Source: Polyangiaceae bacterium
Lineage (GTDB): Bacteria; Myxococcota_A; Polyangia; Polyangiales; Polyangiaceae
Reading direction: 5' to 3'
NCBI GenBank assembly: GCA_019637295.1
Contig: JAHBVX010000002.1
Span: 186,001 to 250,000, forward strand
DNA: 64,000 bases
This document shows positions 1 to 8,485 of the stretch, in pieces; within the stretch, counting starts at the first letter, position 1; each line of letters starts with the position of its first letter. The translations under genes were made by a program, and so were the position numbers. The notes beneath the pieces were generated by a model. The model ran no database searches and was not told where the DNA came from. It saw only the letters and a list, made by a program, of their open reading frames with translations.

Positions 1-58
1 CGATCTGACGGCCGCCGGACACGGCCGGGAGGATAGCTCACTCGAGCCCCCGAGTCCG

Positions 59-1996
59 TCAGTTCGACCCGCAGCTGCAGTAGGGATCGGCCTTGGCGGC
101 CTTGGCGCAGATCCAGTCCCACGCGCCGGAGCAACAGTAGGCGTCCTTGGCGCAGACGGAGGCCGCGCACGAGGAGCAGCCCGTGGGCAGCGCGCTGCCG
201 GCCTCGCACTCGCTGTGCGAGCAGCTGCTCTGGCCGTCGGCGCACTCGCTCGCGCACGCGCCGGGGCTGTCTCCGGCGAGCTCCACGCAACCTTGATCCC
301 AGGTTCCGGACGGATCGCAACACGACGGCTTCTGGATGCACACCATGTTGGCGCAGCTGCTGCAGCCGACGTTCAAGGGCGCACCCACCTTGCACGGCGA
401 GTGGGCGCAACCGGCTGCGCCCTTCTTGCAGTCGGGGATCGGCACGAGCTGAAAGGCGCGGGCGATGAAGATCGCGGCTTCGGCGCGCGTGGTAGCGCGA
501 CCCGGACAGTACTCGGTGGAGCTGCAGCCCTGGGTGATGCAGTACGCGGCGAGGGTCTCGATCTCTTGGTACAGCCAGGAGCCGGCGGGCACGTCGTCGA
601 AGGACGGCTCCGTCGTGGTGACCAGATTCAGACCGGCGGCGCGCCGCACGAGCGCCGCCGCAGACGCGCGGTTGGCGGGCTCCGACGGACAGAAGCGCCC
701 GTTGCCGCAGCCGCTGGTCCAGCCCGCCGCCGCCGCCGCTTCGATGGCGCCGTAGGAGGGGGAGGACGGAGCGACGTCGCTGAAGGTCGGTTTCGCAGGA
801 GTCAGCGGCGAGAGTCCGGCGGCGCGCACCAGCATGGTGACCAGCTGCTCTCGCGTGATCGAGCAGCTGGCGCAATACAGGGGCGGCTCACTGCTGCAGC
901 CCTGGGTGATGCCCGCGTCGAGCAGCGCGATGGCTTCGTCGTGAGCAAACGACCCCGGCGGCATGTCGCGGAAGGGCTCCGACTCCGCGCCGGGGACGGG
1001 CGACGAACCGCAAGAGCAGCTGACCGTGCGCGGCGCGCCGACGAGCTGCTGTGGCTCCTTCGTCTCGGGGTCGATCGCGTACGCGTACACGCTGTGGTTC
1101 TTGCCGTCGCGCAGCGAGGACGGGAACGGCACGGAGTAACCGTGGTCGCAGGAGCCGAGGACCTTGCACAGATCTGCGCGAGGCAGCTCCGCCTTGGTCG
1201 TCACCTTCAGCGAGTGCTCCTTGTCGATGGGGCCGTCGAAGGTCAGGACGACTTCGATGGCTCCCGCGCCCGCGTCATCGTCGAAGGCCCAGCCCTCGAT
1301 GTTGGAGCAGCCAGCCGAGTCGAGGTAGCCGCGGGCGTTGGAGGCAGGCGCGTCGTCCACCCCGTTGCGCCGGATGGCCACGTACGCGCTGCCCAGGGTC
1401 TTGGACCCATAACGGCAGCCCGTCGAACAGCCAGCGCACTCGTACACCATGGCGCTCCCCGCCGACGTCCAGCGGTCGAAGAGCACGATGTGTCCGCCCG
1501 TGTTGGCCGCGTTGCGGTACACCAGCGCGTCCGCGGGCTGGAGATCCGCGCGCGCGATGCGCTTCCAGTGGATCTCGTTCCAGCGAAAGTGAGACGTGCT
1601 GTAGGGGTGGCTATACTTCGGGATGGGCGTCGGTCCGGGGACCTGCCACACCTTGGCCACATAGCCCGAGCAGTCGGCGCCATACTCGGGACCGCCGCCG
1701 GTGGCGGAGTGGGAGCACTTGGGGCAAGAGCCCGAGCACGAGCCCAGGAACTTCTTCTCGGTCGGATCCCACTGGTCGCGGCCCCACCAGTACGAGTAGC
1801 CGACGCCGGTCTGCGCCAGCGCGATGATCTCGGCGCGGCTCATCCCGGCCGTCACGGCCTGTTCGACGGTGGCTGTGGGCTCGGCCTCGCTCCCGGGGGC
1901 GTTCTCGCGATCGGCAGGATCGAAGGACGCACAGGCGATCGCGAGCGACAGCGCTAGGGTGGTGGAAGCCGCGGAGACGATGCGTCGAGCGATCAT
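59..1996 (-). CDS. Secreted NlpC/P60-like peptidase lipoprotein with SLH repeats
   Basis: The 645-residue product begins with a signal peptide ending in an AIAC lipobox (Cys22), so it is probably a lipoprotein. Residues about 52-210 resemble an NlpC/P60 or CHAP-type cysteine peptidase: DCSGY at 108-112 supplies the likely nucleophile Cys109, and GGHIVLF supplies His169, arguing for a peptidoglycan amidase or endopeptidase. Three S-layer-homology-like units follow in about residues 340-520 (each with an F-x-D-V/M-P start and a GxTxGC end), which would hold the protein to the envelope. The last 110 residues carry two Cys-rich modules with the shared core GCSSCA. The ATG at 1996 overlaps the stop of the upstream gene by 4 bp (ATGA), so the two are translationally coupled. 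Substrate is inferred from family only. Confidence 0.72.
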   Translation of the reverse strand: MIARRIVSAASTTLALSLAIACASFDPADRENAPGSEAEPTATVEQAVTAGMSRAEIIALAQTGVGYSYWWGRDQWDPTEKKFLGSCSGSCPKCSHSATGGGPEYGADCSGYVAKVWQVPGPTPIPKYSHPYSTSHFRWNEIHWKRIARADLQPADALVYRNAANTGGHIVLFDRWTSAGSAMVYECAGCSTGCRYGSKTLGSAYVAIRRNGVDDAPASNARGYLDSAGCSNIEGWAFDDDAGAGAIEVVLTFDGPIDKEHSLKVTTKAELPRADLCKVLGSCDHGYSVPFPSSLRDGKNHSVYAYAIDPETKEPQQLVGAPRTVSCSCGSSPVPGAESEPFRDMPPGSFAHDEAIALLDAGITQGCSSEPPLYCASCSITREQLVTMLVRAAGLSPLTPAKPTFSDVAPSSPSYGAIEAAAAAGWTSGCGNGRFCPSEPANRASAAALVRRAAGLNLVTTTEPSFDDVPAGSWLYQEIETLAAYCITQGCSSTEYCPGRATTRAEAAIFIARAFQLVPIPDCKKGAAGCAHSPCKVGAPLNVGCSSCANMVCIQKPSCCDPSGTWDQGCVELAGDSPGACASECADGQSSCSHSECEAGSALPTGCSSCAASVCAKDAYCCSGAWDWICAKAAKADPYCSCGSN

Positions 1997-2949
1997 GGCT
2001 GCACCTTCGAGACGCGGAAGAGCTCTTCGGTCGCGGTCATGACGTAGACGTTTCCGTCTGCGCCGAGGCGAACGTTGCGCAAGCCCGCGTGGGCTCCCTC
2101 GGCGACGGGAAGGTCGGCGCGGCTCTGCTCCTTTCCCTCCGGGGAGAGCCGAAGCAAGCGGCGTGACAGCGTCGGTGGCGTGTCGGGATCCGCTTGGGCC
2201 GCCTCGAGGGTGACGGCCAAGAGCAGCGAGCCCTTCGCGTCGAAGCCGAGCAGCGCGTGGTGGTTGACGCGGCTCGGGAAGCTCAGCGTGCCGAGCGGTG
2301 TCGGCCCGCCCGCGGGCAGCCCTAGCTCGAACAACTCGATGACGTTGGCGCGCGCGGTAGAGCTCACCGCTTCGCTCGCTCGAGTCAGCACGCCCGGCAG
2401 CACGTTGGACTCGACGGGCACGCCCGCTGCGTCGGCGATCTGCACCCGATGGGTGGTCTCGACCTGCACCCAGACGCCCGCTTCGTCGCGGACCAACCCG
2501 GCGACGCGGCCGGGCGTGGGCAGGTCGCCCTTGGGCAGCGTGACTTCGTTCGTCACCCCGCCGCTCGCAGACACGAACACGACGGCGGGCGCGACGAACA
2601 AGTCCAGCAGCAAGAAGCCCTCGTCGCCGCTCGGTGCGACGAGCTCGATGTCCTCGAACGCGCGGGCCGGTAGCTTGGTCTTCTTGGGCGTGGTCGAGCC
2701 CGGCGTGAAGGAGAGCACCTGATGACCTACCTGATCGAGCACGTGGACACGCCCGCTCGCGTCCACCGCGAAGCTGTTCGGGCTCTCGGGGGCGCCTTCC
2801 TCGGGCACGGTGATCCCGACCGTCTCCGCCGCGGCGTTTACCGCCAGGTCACCGGCTGGCGGCTGCGGCCCCGCCCCTCTCGTCTGCTCGCATCCGAGCG
2901 CCAGCACCATCAGCGGAACGAGGAGCCCCCCAAGGCGTCGCCTGGGCAT
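1993..2949 (-). CDS. Lipoprotein with predicted beta-propeller (NHL-like) repeats
   Basis: The start chosen is the ATG at 2949, giving MPRRRLGG, a hydrophobic stretch and the lipobox LALGC; an in-frame GTG at 2979 would add ten residues before an otherwise ordinary signal peptide. The mature part has repeated segments of the form VDASGRVHVLDQVGHQVLSF and LGADGNVYVMTATEELFRV, typical of NHL or related propeller blades that read out as surface-exposed binding domains. No catalytic residues were recognised. The gene overlaps the following peptidase gene by 4 bp and should share its mRNA, so the two may act together in the envelope. Function is otherwise unknown. Confidence 0.6.
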   Translation of the reverse strand: MPRRRLGGLLVPLMVLALGCEQTRGAGPQPPAGDLAVNAAAETVGITVPEEGAPESPNSFAVDASGRVHVLDQVGHQVLSFTPGSTTPKKTKLPARAFEDIELVAPSGDEGFLLLDLFVAPAVVFVSASGGVTNEVTLPKGDLPTPGRVAGLVRDEAGVWVQVETTHRVQIADAAGVPVESNVLPGVLTRASEAVSSTARANVIELFELGLPAGGPTPLGTLSFPSRVNHHALLGFDAKGSLLLAVTLEAAQADPDTPPTLSRRLLRLSPEGKEQSRADLPVAEGAHAGLRNVRLGADGNVYVMTATEELFRVSKVQP

Positions 2950-3102
2950 GAGTGGGACGTACAGCAACAACCTTGCCACGCCGTAGCGCGCGCTATCCGA
3001 CGCGAATCGTTCCAGCCGCGCCCCTCCGGCGCCAAGCCCTGGTTGGCGGTCGTGGCAACTCGGGGTTGCGGGTTGGCGTCACCGCGCCGCACCGGCAACT
3101 TC

Positions 3103-4035
3103 TCAGCGAAACGCGCGCGGTCGCGCGCCCATCGCCAGCGACTCGAGCAGGTCGAGGGCCACGCGCAGCGCCTCCGGGCGCTCCTCGACCGACGCGAGGT
3201 GCACCACCACGACGCTGTCGTTCGCATGCACTGACTCCGGAGCAACCTCGGCGATGAGCTCGGCGCCGCCCGCGGCGAGGCGCGCCAACGTCGCGGGCGG
3301 ATTGGTCGACGCCGAGTGATAGTGAAGGGGCAGGTCGATGCGTTGCTCCTCCGGCGTCGGGGTCAGCGCCGAGCGCTGAAAGCGAAATGCCTCCGTGGTA
3401 GCGCCCGTTCGCTGCGCGACGAGCACTGTGCGCGTGACCGCGCCTGGCTGTAGTTCGATCCGTGCCCACCCGTTGCGGATGGGGACCACGATGGACGCCT
3501 CGCCCCGGGCGTTGGGGGCCACCTGCCCTGCGAGCGCCGCCGCGAGCCAGTACCAACGCTGCAGCATGCGCTCGCCACCTCGCGCGACGGTGGCCATGGC
3601 ATCCAGCCACTTCGCGACGGTGGGCCAAGGGCGATCGTCGAGCCACTCCGCGGAGACGCGTCCGGAGCGAATCGACCCCTCGAGCCCAGACTCGAGGATC
3701 GCCGTGCGCGAGGCGCGGTCGAGGAAGCAGAGCGCCATCGCCGGATCCTCGCTGTCCAGCTCGTAGTAACGGAGGAAGCGGTCGTGCTCGGCGCCAGCGA
3801 GCTTGCGCACCGCGAAGCGAGCCTTCAGCTGAGGCGGGCAGGTCGCCGAGGCGACCAGGCTGTACTCGACCATGCCCAGGTGTGGCGTCCCCGAGGCCAC
3901 GATGTACGCGCCGCCGTAGCTGCCCATGACATACGACGCTCCCACGCTGGACCTCACGCTGGCGCCCAGCGCCGAAGCGATGTGCCTCAGGGTCTCGGGT
4001 GGAGGCGCGCTGACCAGCTCATCAAACGGGATCAT
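3103..4035 (-). CDS. Hypothetical protein, 310 residues
   Basis: No family was recognised. The product is soluble in appearance, with no signal peptide or membrane segment. It is Ala/Arg-rich with a mixed alpha/beta pattern, and the N-terminal third holds a Gly-rich stretch (SYGGAYIVASGTPHLGMVEY). The coding assignment rests on a long uninterrupted frame, a good ATG at 4035, and a 4-bp ATGA overlap with the stop of the methyltransferase gene upstream, which indicates co-expression. It may be a partner of that enzyme, but nothing in the sequence shows how. Confidence 0.55.
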   Translation of the reverse strand: MIPFDELVSAPPPETLRHIASALGASVRSSVGASYVMGSYGGAYIVASGTPHLGMVEYSLVASATCPPQLKARFAVRKLAGAEHDRFLRYYELDSEDPAMALCFLDRASRTAILESGLEGSIRSGRVSAEWLDDRPWPTVAKWLDAMATVARGGERMLQRWYWLAAALAGQVAPNARGEASIVVPIRNGWARIELQPGAVTRTVLVAQRTGATTEAFRFQRSALTPTPEEQRIDLPLHYHSASTNPPATLARLAAGGAELIAEVAPESVHANDSVVVVHLASVEERPEALRVALDLLESLAMGARPRAFR

Positions 4036-4895
4036 GCGCCTCGCTCATGCGCGACTGGCCCCACCGTCGCGCGCCACACGCGCGCCGGCGAGCGGATCGA
4101 CGCGAGTCGGCGGTCCACGTCCGGGGCGGCGACGGGCTCGGCGTGATCGAAGCCAGCGGCGCGAAAGAAGTCGCGCACGGCGTCGGTGCTCCCGAAGTCT
4201 TCGGCCACGCCGCGACCGCGGGTGACCAACCAAATGGCGCCACGCAGCACGCTCGCGGCAGCCGCGACGCGTGCGCCTCCTTCGCGCGCGCGCAGATCGC
4301 AGCCGAAGACACCGCCGCCGGCGTCACGCAGGCCGACCGCGATGGCCTCGACCAGACGCCGGCGCTCATCCATCGGGAAGTAGCCGAGCAGCCCCTCCGC
4401 GAGCACGACCGGGGCCCGGGCGGCTCCGAACGCGGCGCGCAGCTCCAACGCGAAGTCGTCACCGAGCACGTCCAGCGCCCGGTGCTCGAGGCGCGCTTCG
4501 AGGCGCGCCCGCTGCTCGGCGGACGCGGCGCGCGCGAGCAAGCGCCGCTTCTCGTCGATCATGTGGGGCAGATCCACCTCCACGTAGCGAGTGTCGCGGT
4601 CGAGCGCCCAGGTGACCCCGCGCCGGGACAGCCCCGCGCCGAGCTCCACGACCGCGTCGGGCTGAGCCTCTTCGAGCACCCGCTCGAGCGCGCGATGGCG
4701 GAGCTCGAGGTACTGCTCCATGCTCGGGACGCCCGGCAGCTGCGTCGCCAGCCACTCGCCGCTCAGCCGGAACGTCCAGAACAGCCGCCGCCCGCGCTCG
4801 GACGCGAACCAGTCGGCGTAGGGCATGCCCAGCCGATGCCAGACGTAGGAGGTGTAGTACGCCGTTGGACCGATGCGAGCGTCGCGTTCGGACAT
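4032..4895 (-). CDS. LCM/PPM1-type SAM-dependent methyltransferase
   Basis: The 287-residue product matches class I SAM-dependent methyltransferases of the leucine carboxyl methyltransferase (LCM, PPM1) family. VVELGAGLSRRG is the SAM-binding motif I, YVEVDLPHMI supplies the acidic motif II that contacts the ribose, and LAEGLLGYFP is the family post-motif with the Glu typical of LCM proteins. Bacterial members methylate small molecules or polyketide-like substrates as often as proteins, so the substrate here is open. Start is an ATG at 4895. It overlaps the unknown gene downstream by 4 bp, and a secreted small protein gene lies 32 bp upstream on the same strand. Confidence 0.75.
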   Translation of the reverse strand: MSERDARIGPTAYYTSYVWHRLGMPYADWFASERGRRLFWTFRLSGEWLATQLPGVPSMEQYLELRHRALERVLEEAQPDAVVELGAGLSRRGVTWALDRDTRYVEVDLPHMIDEKRRLLARAASAEQRARLEARLEHRALDVLGDDFALELRAAFGAARAPVVLAEGLLGYFPMDERRRLVEAIAVGLRDAGGGVFGCDLRAREGGARVAAAASVLRGAIWLVTRGRGVAEDFGSTDAVRDFFRAAGFDHAEPVAAPDVDRRLASIRSPARVWRATVGPVAHERGA

Positions 4896-4927
4896 ACCCG
4901 GTCGATACCAGCGCGGTCACCTGCCGG

Positions 4928-5341
4928 TCAATCAGGCCGCCAGTAGTACAGCCGCGCGTCCTGCACCCAGGCCAGGTACACGCCGTGGGCCATGCCGTGA
5001 TCGGTGCGGGACACGTCTCCGCCGAACAGCAAGCGCTGGCGCGTTCCGAGCTCGCCGCTGTATTCGTGGACCGGCGTCCGGGCCAGGAGGGGCGCCCGCA
5101 GGCGCCAGTAGTCCACGAAGCGACTGCCCCCCGAGCTTCCGCACAGCGCCAGCCGCTGGCCGTGGATGGCATGCTGCCACGCGCGCTCGACCACGTTCGC
5201 CGCGGGGGTTCCCGCAAGCGACGCGAGCGCATCGCGCACCACCGTCTCGTGCTCGTGCAAGATCCAAGCGCGCGCACGCGCCGGCCAGATGCAGAGCAAC
5301 ACCACCAGCCCCAAGCCCATCCAACCCGAACCGCCGCGCAC
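4928..5341 (-). CDS. Small secreted protein with a possible zinc-site N-terminus
   Basis: The 137-residue product starts at a GTG and has a clear signal peptide with an ARARA cleavage site, leaving Trp as the likely first or second mature residue, followed by ILHEHETVVRDAL. An N-terminal Trp followed by a His-rich helix is the zinc-binding layout of S1/P1 nucleases and zinc phospholipases C. At about 112 mature residues it is far too short for either family and the other ligands are not clear, although His residues recur near the C-terminus (DHGMAHG). It could be a truncated or divergent member, or unrelated. It is the first gene of the minus-strand run ending at 59. Confidence 0.45.
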   Translation of the reverse strand: MRGGSGWMGLGLVVLLCIWPARARAWILHEHETVVRDALASLAGTPAANVVERAWQHAIHGQRLALCGSSGGSRFVDYWRLRAPLLARTPVHEYSGELGTRQRLLFGGDVSRTDHGMAHGVYLAWVQDARLYYWRPD

Positions 5342-5400
5342 GGCCGCGATGGTAGAATTTGTCGGTCAGACGCGGAAGCGAATGCCGGCCGGGCCGACGG

Positions 5401-6160
5401 TCAATTGCACGGGTCGACGGCCGGCGGGGGATCGGCGACCACGCCACCGAGCTGAACCGAGATGGCGTCGAACCCGATCCCGACGCTGATGGCGTCACAC
5501 TCTTTGCTGGGATCGCCGTTGCTGCCGTCGCTCATGATGTCGCTGGCGGCGCGGAATGCCGCCAGCGCGCCGTCGAGCGTGGGACTACCGGGGCAGAGCT
5601 GGCCATCCGAGAAAGCCCCGGCGACCTTCGCGAACGCGCTGACGAGGTCCACCGTACGGATGATGCCCGAGATGGTACCCATGCTCGCGGAGGCGCCGCT
5701 GCCGGCGCCCGCCAACAGCATGGTCACCGTCGCGTCGCGGATCGGGACCAGCATGGGGGCACCCGCCAATCCCAGGTCGAAATCGATGATGCCCACGGAG
5801 GTGACCACCCAGGTCCCGGCGGTCACGTAGCTGTTCTGGAATGCCACCTTGGGGCTGTCGGTGCTGCCGTTCACGCTCGAAGCAGTGACGGGCCACACGT
5901 CCGAACCACTCCAGCTGGGCGGTCCTCCGCGGTCCGCACCACGAAACAGCCCGCCCGAGAGCTGCACTTGATTGGGCTGGGTATCGAGCGCGTCGAGGCG
6001 AATCAGCAGAGTCTGCTCGCCCTTGTCGAGTGATTCGTTCAGCGAGGCGGTGGGCGAGGTCCCACGCCACCCGCGCCGCCGCTGCCCACCGCTCCGCCGC
6101 TGCCCCCCGCTCCGATGCCACCGGTCGACGAGGCGGCTCCCCTTGCCCATGACACCTACC
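5401..6160 (-). pseudogene. 5'-truncated, frameshifted exported protein with Gly-rich linker
   Basis: From about 6055 down to 5401 an open frame encodes a coherent beta-rich protein ending in DPPPAVDPCN. Just upstream, a different minus-strand frame (about 6155 to 6060) reads GGIGAGGSGGAVGSGGAGG, the spacer that follows the lipobox in many proteins of this genome. Joining the spacer to the body needs a one-base shift near 6058. The spacer frame meets a TAG around 6165, so no signal peptide remains. The gene therefore seems to have lost its 5' end and to carry a frameshift, with the toxin-antitoxin module starting immediately beside the break. An assembly error would explain the shift but not the missing signal peptide. 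Confidence 0.6.
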
Positions 6161-6168
6161 ATGGTAGG
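6155..6168. promoter_or_regulatory. Perfect 14-bp palindrome, probable antitoxin operator
   Basis: CCTACCATGGTAGG is self-complementary over all 14 bases and ends 8 bases before the antitoxin ATG at 6177. Type II antitoxins with a ribbon-helix-helix fold usually repress their own promoter through such sites. The assignment is inference from position and symmetry. Confidence 0.5.
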
Positions 6169-6176
6169 CTCGCGGT

Positions 6177-6404
6177 ATGACCGCAGCCAAGCGCAAGGTC
6201 TCCGTGTCACTGGACGCGGATCTGGTCGAGGAACTCGAGGCGGCGGACGTCGCGCTTTCGACGCAAGTCAACGACGCGGTCCGCGACGCGCTTGCGCGGC
6301 GGGGCCGCCAGCGCCTCCTCGGCGAGCTACTCGCCGAGCTCGACCGCGAGCACGGGCCCGTTCCGCAGAAGCTCGTCGCGAAGTACGAGTCGCTGCTCTC
6401 GTGA
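6177..6404 (+). CDS. Type II toxin-antitoxin system antitoxin, ribbon-helix-helix type
   Basis: The 75-residue product begins KRKVSVSLDADLVEELE, the beta-strand and helix of a ribbon-helix-helix DNA-binding domain of the VapB/CcdA kind, and continues with a charged helical C-terminal half of the sort that wraps the toxin. It overlaps the PIN-domain gene by 4 bp (GTGA), the usual arrangement for a VapBC operon. The protein should neutralise the toxin and repress the operon, probably through the palindrome just upstream. Both genes look intact, unlike the debris on either side. Confidence 0.8.
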   Translation: MTAAKRKVSVSLDADLVEELEAADVALSTQVNDAVRDALARRGRQRLLGELLAELDREHGPVPQKLVAKYESLLS

Positions 6405-6820
6405 ACCGCTGCGTCGTCCTCGATGCGGAGGCGATGTCCGCGCTCGGAGACCGCCCCTCGCGGCGTCAACGCGAAGTCAGGGCCGCCCTGTCCGCTGCAG
6501 CGCGGCTAGCCCGCGACGTGATCGTCCCGGCGGTGGTGCTTGCCGAGCTCTATCGTGGCCGCGGGCACAGCCAGCTCGTGGACGCGTGCTTGTCGCGCGA
6601 GACGGGGATACACGTGCGGGTCACGGACCGCACCTTCGCCCGCTTCGTCGGTGGAGTCCTCGCCGCGGTGCGGGCGGGTTCCGCACTCATGGTGGATGCG
6701 CACGTCGTTGCGGCGGCCGTCGAGGCGGGTGGCGGCATCGTGCTCACGGCGGATCCAGAAGACATGGAGCGCCTGGCAGCGCCGTATCGCAATGTTCACG
6801 TGGTGGATATCAGCGGCTGA
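6401..6820 (+). CDS. PIN-domain ribonuclease toxin (VapC-like)
   Basis: The start is the GTG at 6401, inside the antitoxin stop region; it gives 139 residues, the standard VapC size. The acidic PIN residues are in place: Asp8 (VVLDAEAMSAL), Glu49 (VVLAELYRG), Asp99 (MVDAHVVAA) and Asp118 with Asp121 (TADPEDM). VapC toxins are magnesium-dependent endoribonucleases that cut tRNA or rRNA. The stop lies two bases before a 40-bp repeat shared with an IS91-like remnant at 12287, so the module sits directly against mobile DNA. The intact active site suggests a working toxin. Confidence 0.82.
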   Translation: MNRCVVLDAEAMSALGDRPSRRQREVRAALSAAARLARDVIVPAVVLAELYRGRGHSQLVDACLSRETGIHVRVTDRTFARFVGGVLAAVRAGSALMVDAHVVAAAVEAGGGIVLTADPEDMERLAAPYRNVHVVDISG

Positions 6821-6822
6821 AG

Positions 6823-6862
6823 CTGTCCAGTTCTCGGGTACGGGACCGTGGGCCGGGAGTGG
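6823..6862. repeat. 40-bp repeat, copy 1 (probable transposon end)
   Basis: This stretch matches 12287-12326 at 39 of 40 positions, in the same orientation. The core is CAGTTCTCGGGTACGGGACC. The second copy lies 3' of an IS91-like transposase remnant, which suggests the repeat is an element terminus. Here it sits between the toxin stop codon and an IS1634-like fragment, so it could instead belong to that element. Confidence 0.75.
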
Positions 6863-7174
6863 CACTTCACGATCTCGTCGAGACCATTGAGAGCAAGGAC
6901 TGGGCGCAAGGCGTGCCCATCGTCTTCGATCGCGCCATGGGCTCGGCGGGCGCGGTTGCGCGGCTCTGCAAGAGCGAGCTGCGCTTTCTGACGGCCGTGC
7001 GCCGCTCGGAGATCCACAGCTACACCGAGGAGCTGCCGAGCAAGACGCTGACCGACCTCGGGGGCAGTGAGGACGAGGTCGAGCGCAGGCGGCTGATCGC
7101 CGAGGCGGGCGCACGCATCAGCGCGGCCGGCATGCACAAGGTCGACGAGCAGCTCTACGTGCTCGACCTGGCAT
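6862..7174 (+). pseudogene. Internal fragment of an IS1634/IS4-type transposase
   Basis: The frame reads ETIESKDWAQGVPIVFDRAM and then GSAGAVARLCKSELRFLTAV, resembling the central DDE region of IS1634-type transposases, where an Asp-Arg-Gly/Ala-Met motif precedes a helix and a strand (here VFDRAM). Only about 100 residues remain out of some 500. No start codon belongs to it: on the left it runs into the 40-bp repeat and on the right into an HTH gene fragment in another frame. Confidence 0.5.
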
Positions 7175-7196
7175 CACCTCACGCGGCCTTCGCCTG

Positions 7197-7400
7197 GTGT
7201 CGGACACCCCTGAGCCCGACGTCGACGCCGACAAGCTCGAAGGGGGTGCGCTGTGGCTCTGCCGTGCCCGCGCCTATCGGGCCCAGCTCGAGGACAAGAC
7301 CTTCAAGACCCAATCGGAGATCGCCAAACACCTCGGGGTCACCCGGGCCCGCATGACCCAGATCATGACGTTGCTCCGGCTCGACGAGGCGGCGCGAATA
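7197..7400 (+). pseudogene. Helix-turn-helix protein, 3' end replaced by repeat
   Basis: A GTG at 7197 opens a frame with a clear helix-turn-helix, FKTQSEIAKHLGVTRARMTQ, followed by IMTLLRLDEAARI. Such short ParB- or Cro-like HTH proteins are often found beside site-specific recombinases. After about residue 66 the frame enters the 200-bp direct repeat at 7392, and the remaining translated residues are repeat-derived, so the native C-terminus is lost. Confidence 0.5.
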
Positions 7401-7591
7401 GTCGACCGAGCCCAGCTCGTAGCTGTTTCCACCCCGCGACGCCCCAGGTCGCCGTTTCACAGACGGAAGCGCGGAGGTGTACCCAATGATGCTCCAACCC
7501 TCACAACGAAACTGATCACCATGACTCGAGCTACGACGAAGCAGCCAAAAAAGAATGGAAAACGGTTGACGCCATTGCCGCCTCATAGTCG
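7392..7591. repeat. 200-bp direct repeat, copy 1
   Basis: The block from GCGCGAATAG to CCTCATAGTCG recurs at 9836-10035 with the same length and orientation. Within each copy the 7-mer ATAGTCG occurs close to both ends (7398-7404 and 7585-7591), as a target duplication would. No protein family could be assigned; a short plus frame starting ATG ACT CGA (MTRATTKQPKKNGKR) runs into the right border. The two copies bracket a 2.2-kb segment holding a protease fragment and a lipoprotein gene. Confidence 0.85.
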
Positions 7592-7703
7592 ACGCGACGA
7601 ACAGCACGGGGGAGCACCAATGCCGGCGCGGGGCAAGGTGAAGGTGACGTACAAGGTGAGGGTGCGGTGGTGTTGAGGTTGGTGTTGGTGCGGCGCGGGG
7701 ACG

Positions 7704-8477
7704 GTGGGGGGTGGCGACCGACGGCGCGAAGCACTCCACGACCGCCTCTGCAGCTTCAACGGCGGACCGGGTGGCAATGGCTGCTCATCTTACCACTACA
7801 ACTTCTCGGGGAGCTACTACTCGGACAGTTGCGAGTACGGGTCGGCTGCGTTCAATGAGGGGATCGCGAGCTTCTTCGGCATCCGCTCCGCGACCACGCA
7901 CGACACGAACGTGTGGGACTGCCGCTGCCGCGACAACAACCAAGGGATCTGCAGCCAGATGTCCAATAGCTTGACCACTCCGGACAGGGTCCAACTTTGC
8001 CCGGACCTGGATGGTGACTTCGTCGGCGTCGGAGACCGGTGGATCGTATCGAGCGCGACGTGCAAGCGACTCTACCGCACCAGCGGCTGCAACGACTGCC
8101 AAGCAGGCGGCGATGGGTACTGCACATCCGGCTGGAACGCGTTGTTGGGCTGGCGCAACGTGGTTCAAGTGATGCGCTTCATGTGGGACCTCATCGATAC
8201 CAACAACGAGGGTGGCAACGACGACGTCGACTACACCGCGGGGAGCCTTGTCACAGCAATGCAGTCCATGCCGACGGGCTGGGGCGACGACGGCTCGTGC
8301 CGCGAATCCGAGAAGGTGCCGGGGCAGTTCTGCAACCCCCTAATTGACGGCTATCCCGTGACCGGTGGCACGGGCTCGCGAGACGCCTACAATCCCAGGG
8401 ACATCTCGGACCTCTTGCCCGAGAATCTCGCTAACTTGATGGCCATCAACTGCGTCAGCTTCGCGACGGACAACTGA
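7704..8477 (+). pseudogene. C-terminal part of a secreted metalloprotease-like protein
   Basis: From about 7752 the frame encodes a Cys-rich polypeptide with FNEGIASFFG, resembling the third-ligand Glu helix of gluzincin metalloproteases (NE-x-x-A/S), then MWDLIDTNNEGGNDD, a stretch seen in large secreted proteases of this phylum. The HExxH zinc helix that should precede the Glu is absent: the frame starts only about 150 bases after the 200-bp repeat. Both the truncation and the family are inferred. Stop is at 8475-8477, nine bases before the next gene, so it was probably the first gene of a two-gene operon. Confidence 0.45.
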
Positions 8478-8485
8478 GGCGACCG

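Noticed and set aside
215-1957. Long plus-strand frame of 580 codons opposite the peptidase lipoprotein
   Set aside because: Arg/Ala/Gly-rich translation without motifs; the minus frame has signal peptide, catalytic motif and repeats.
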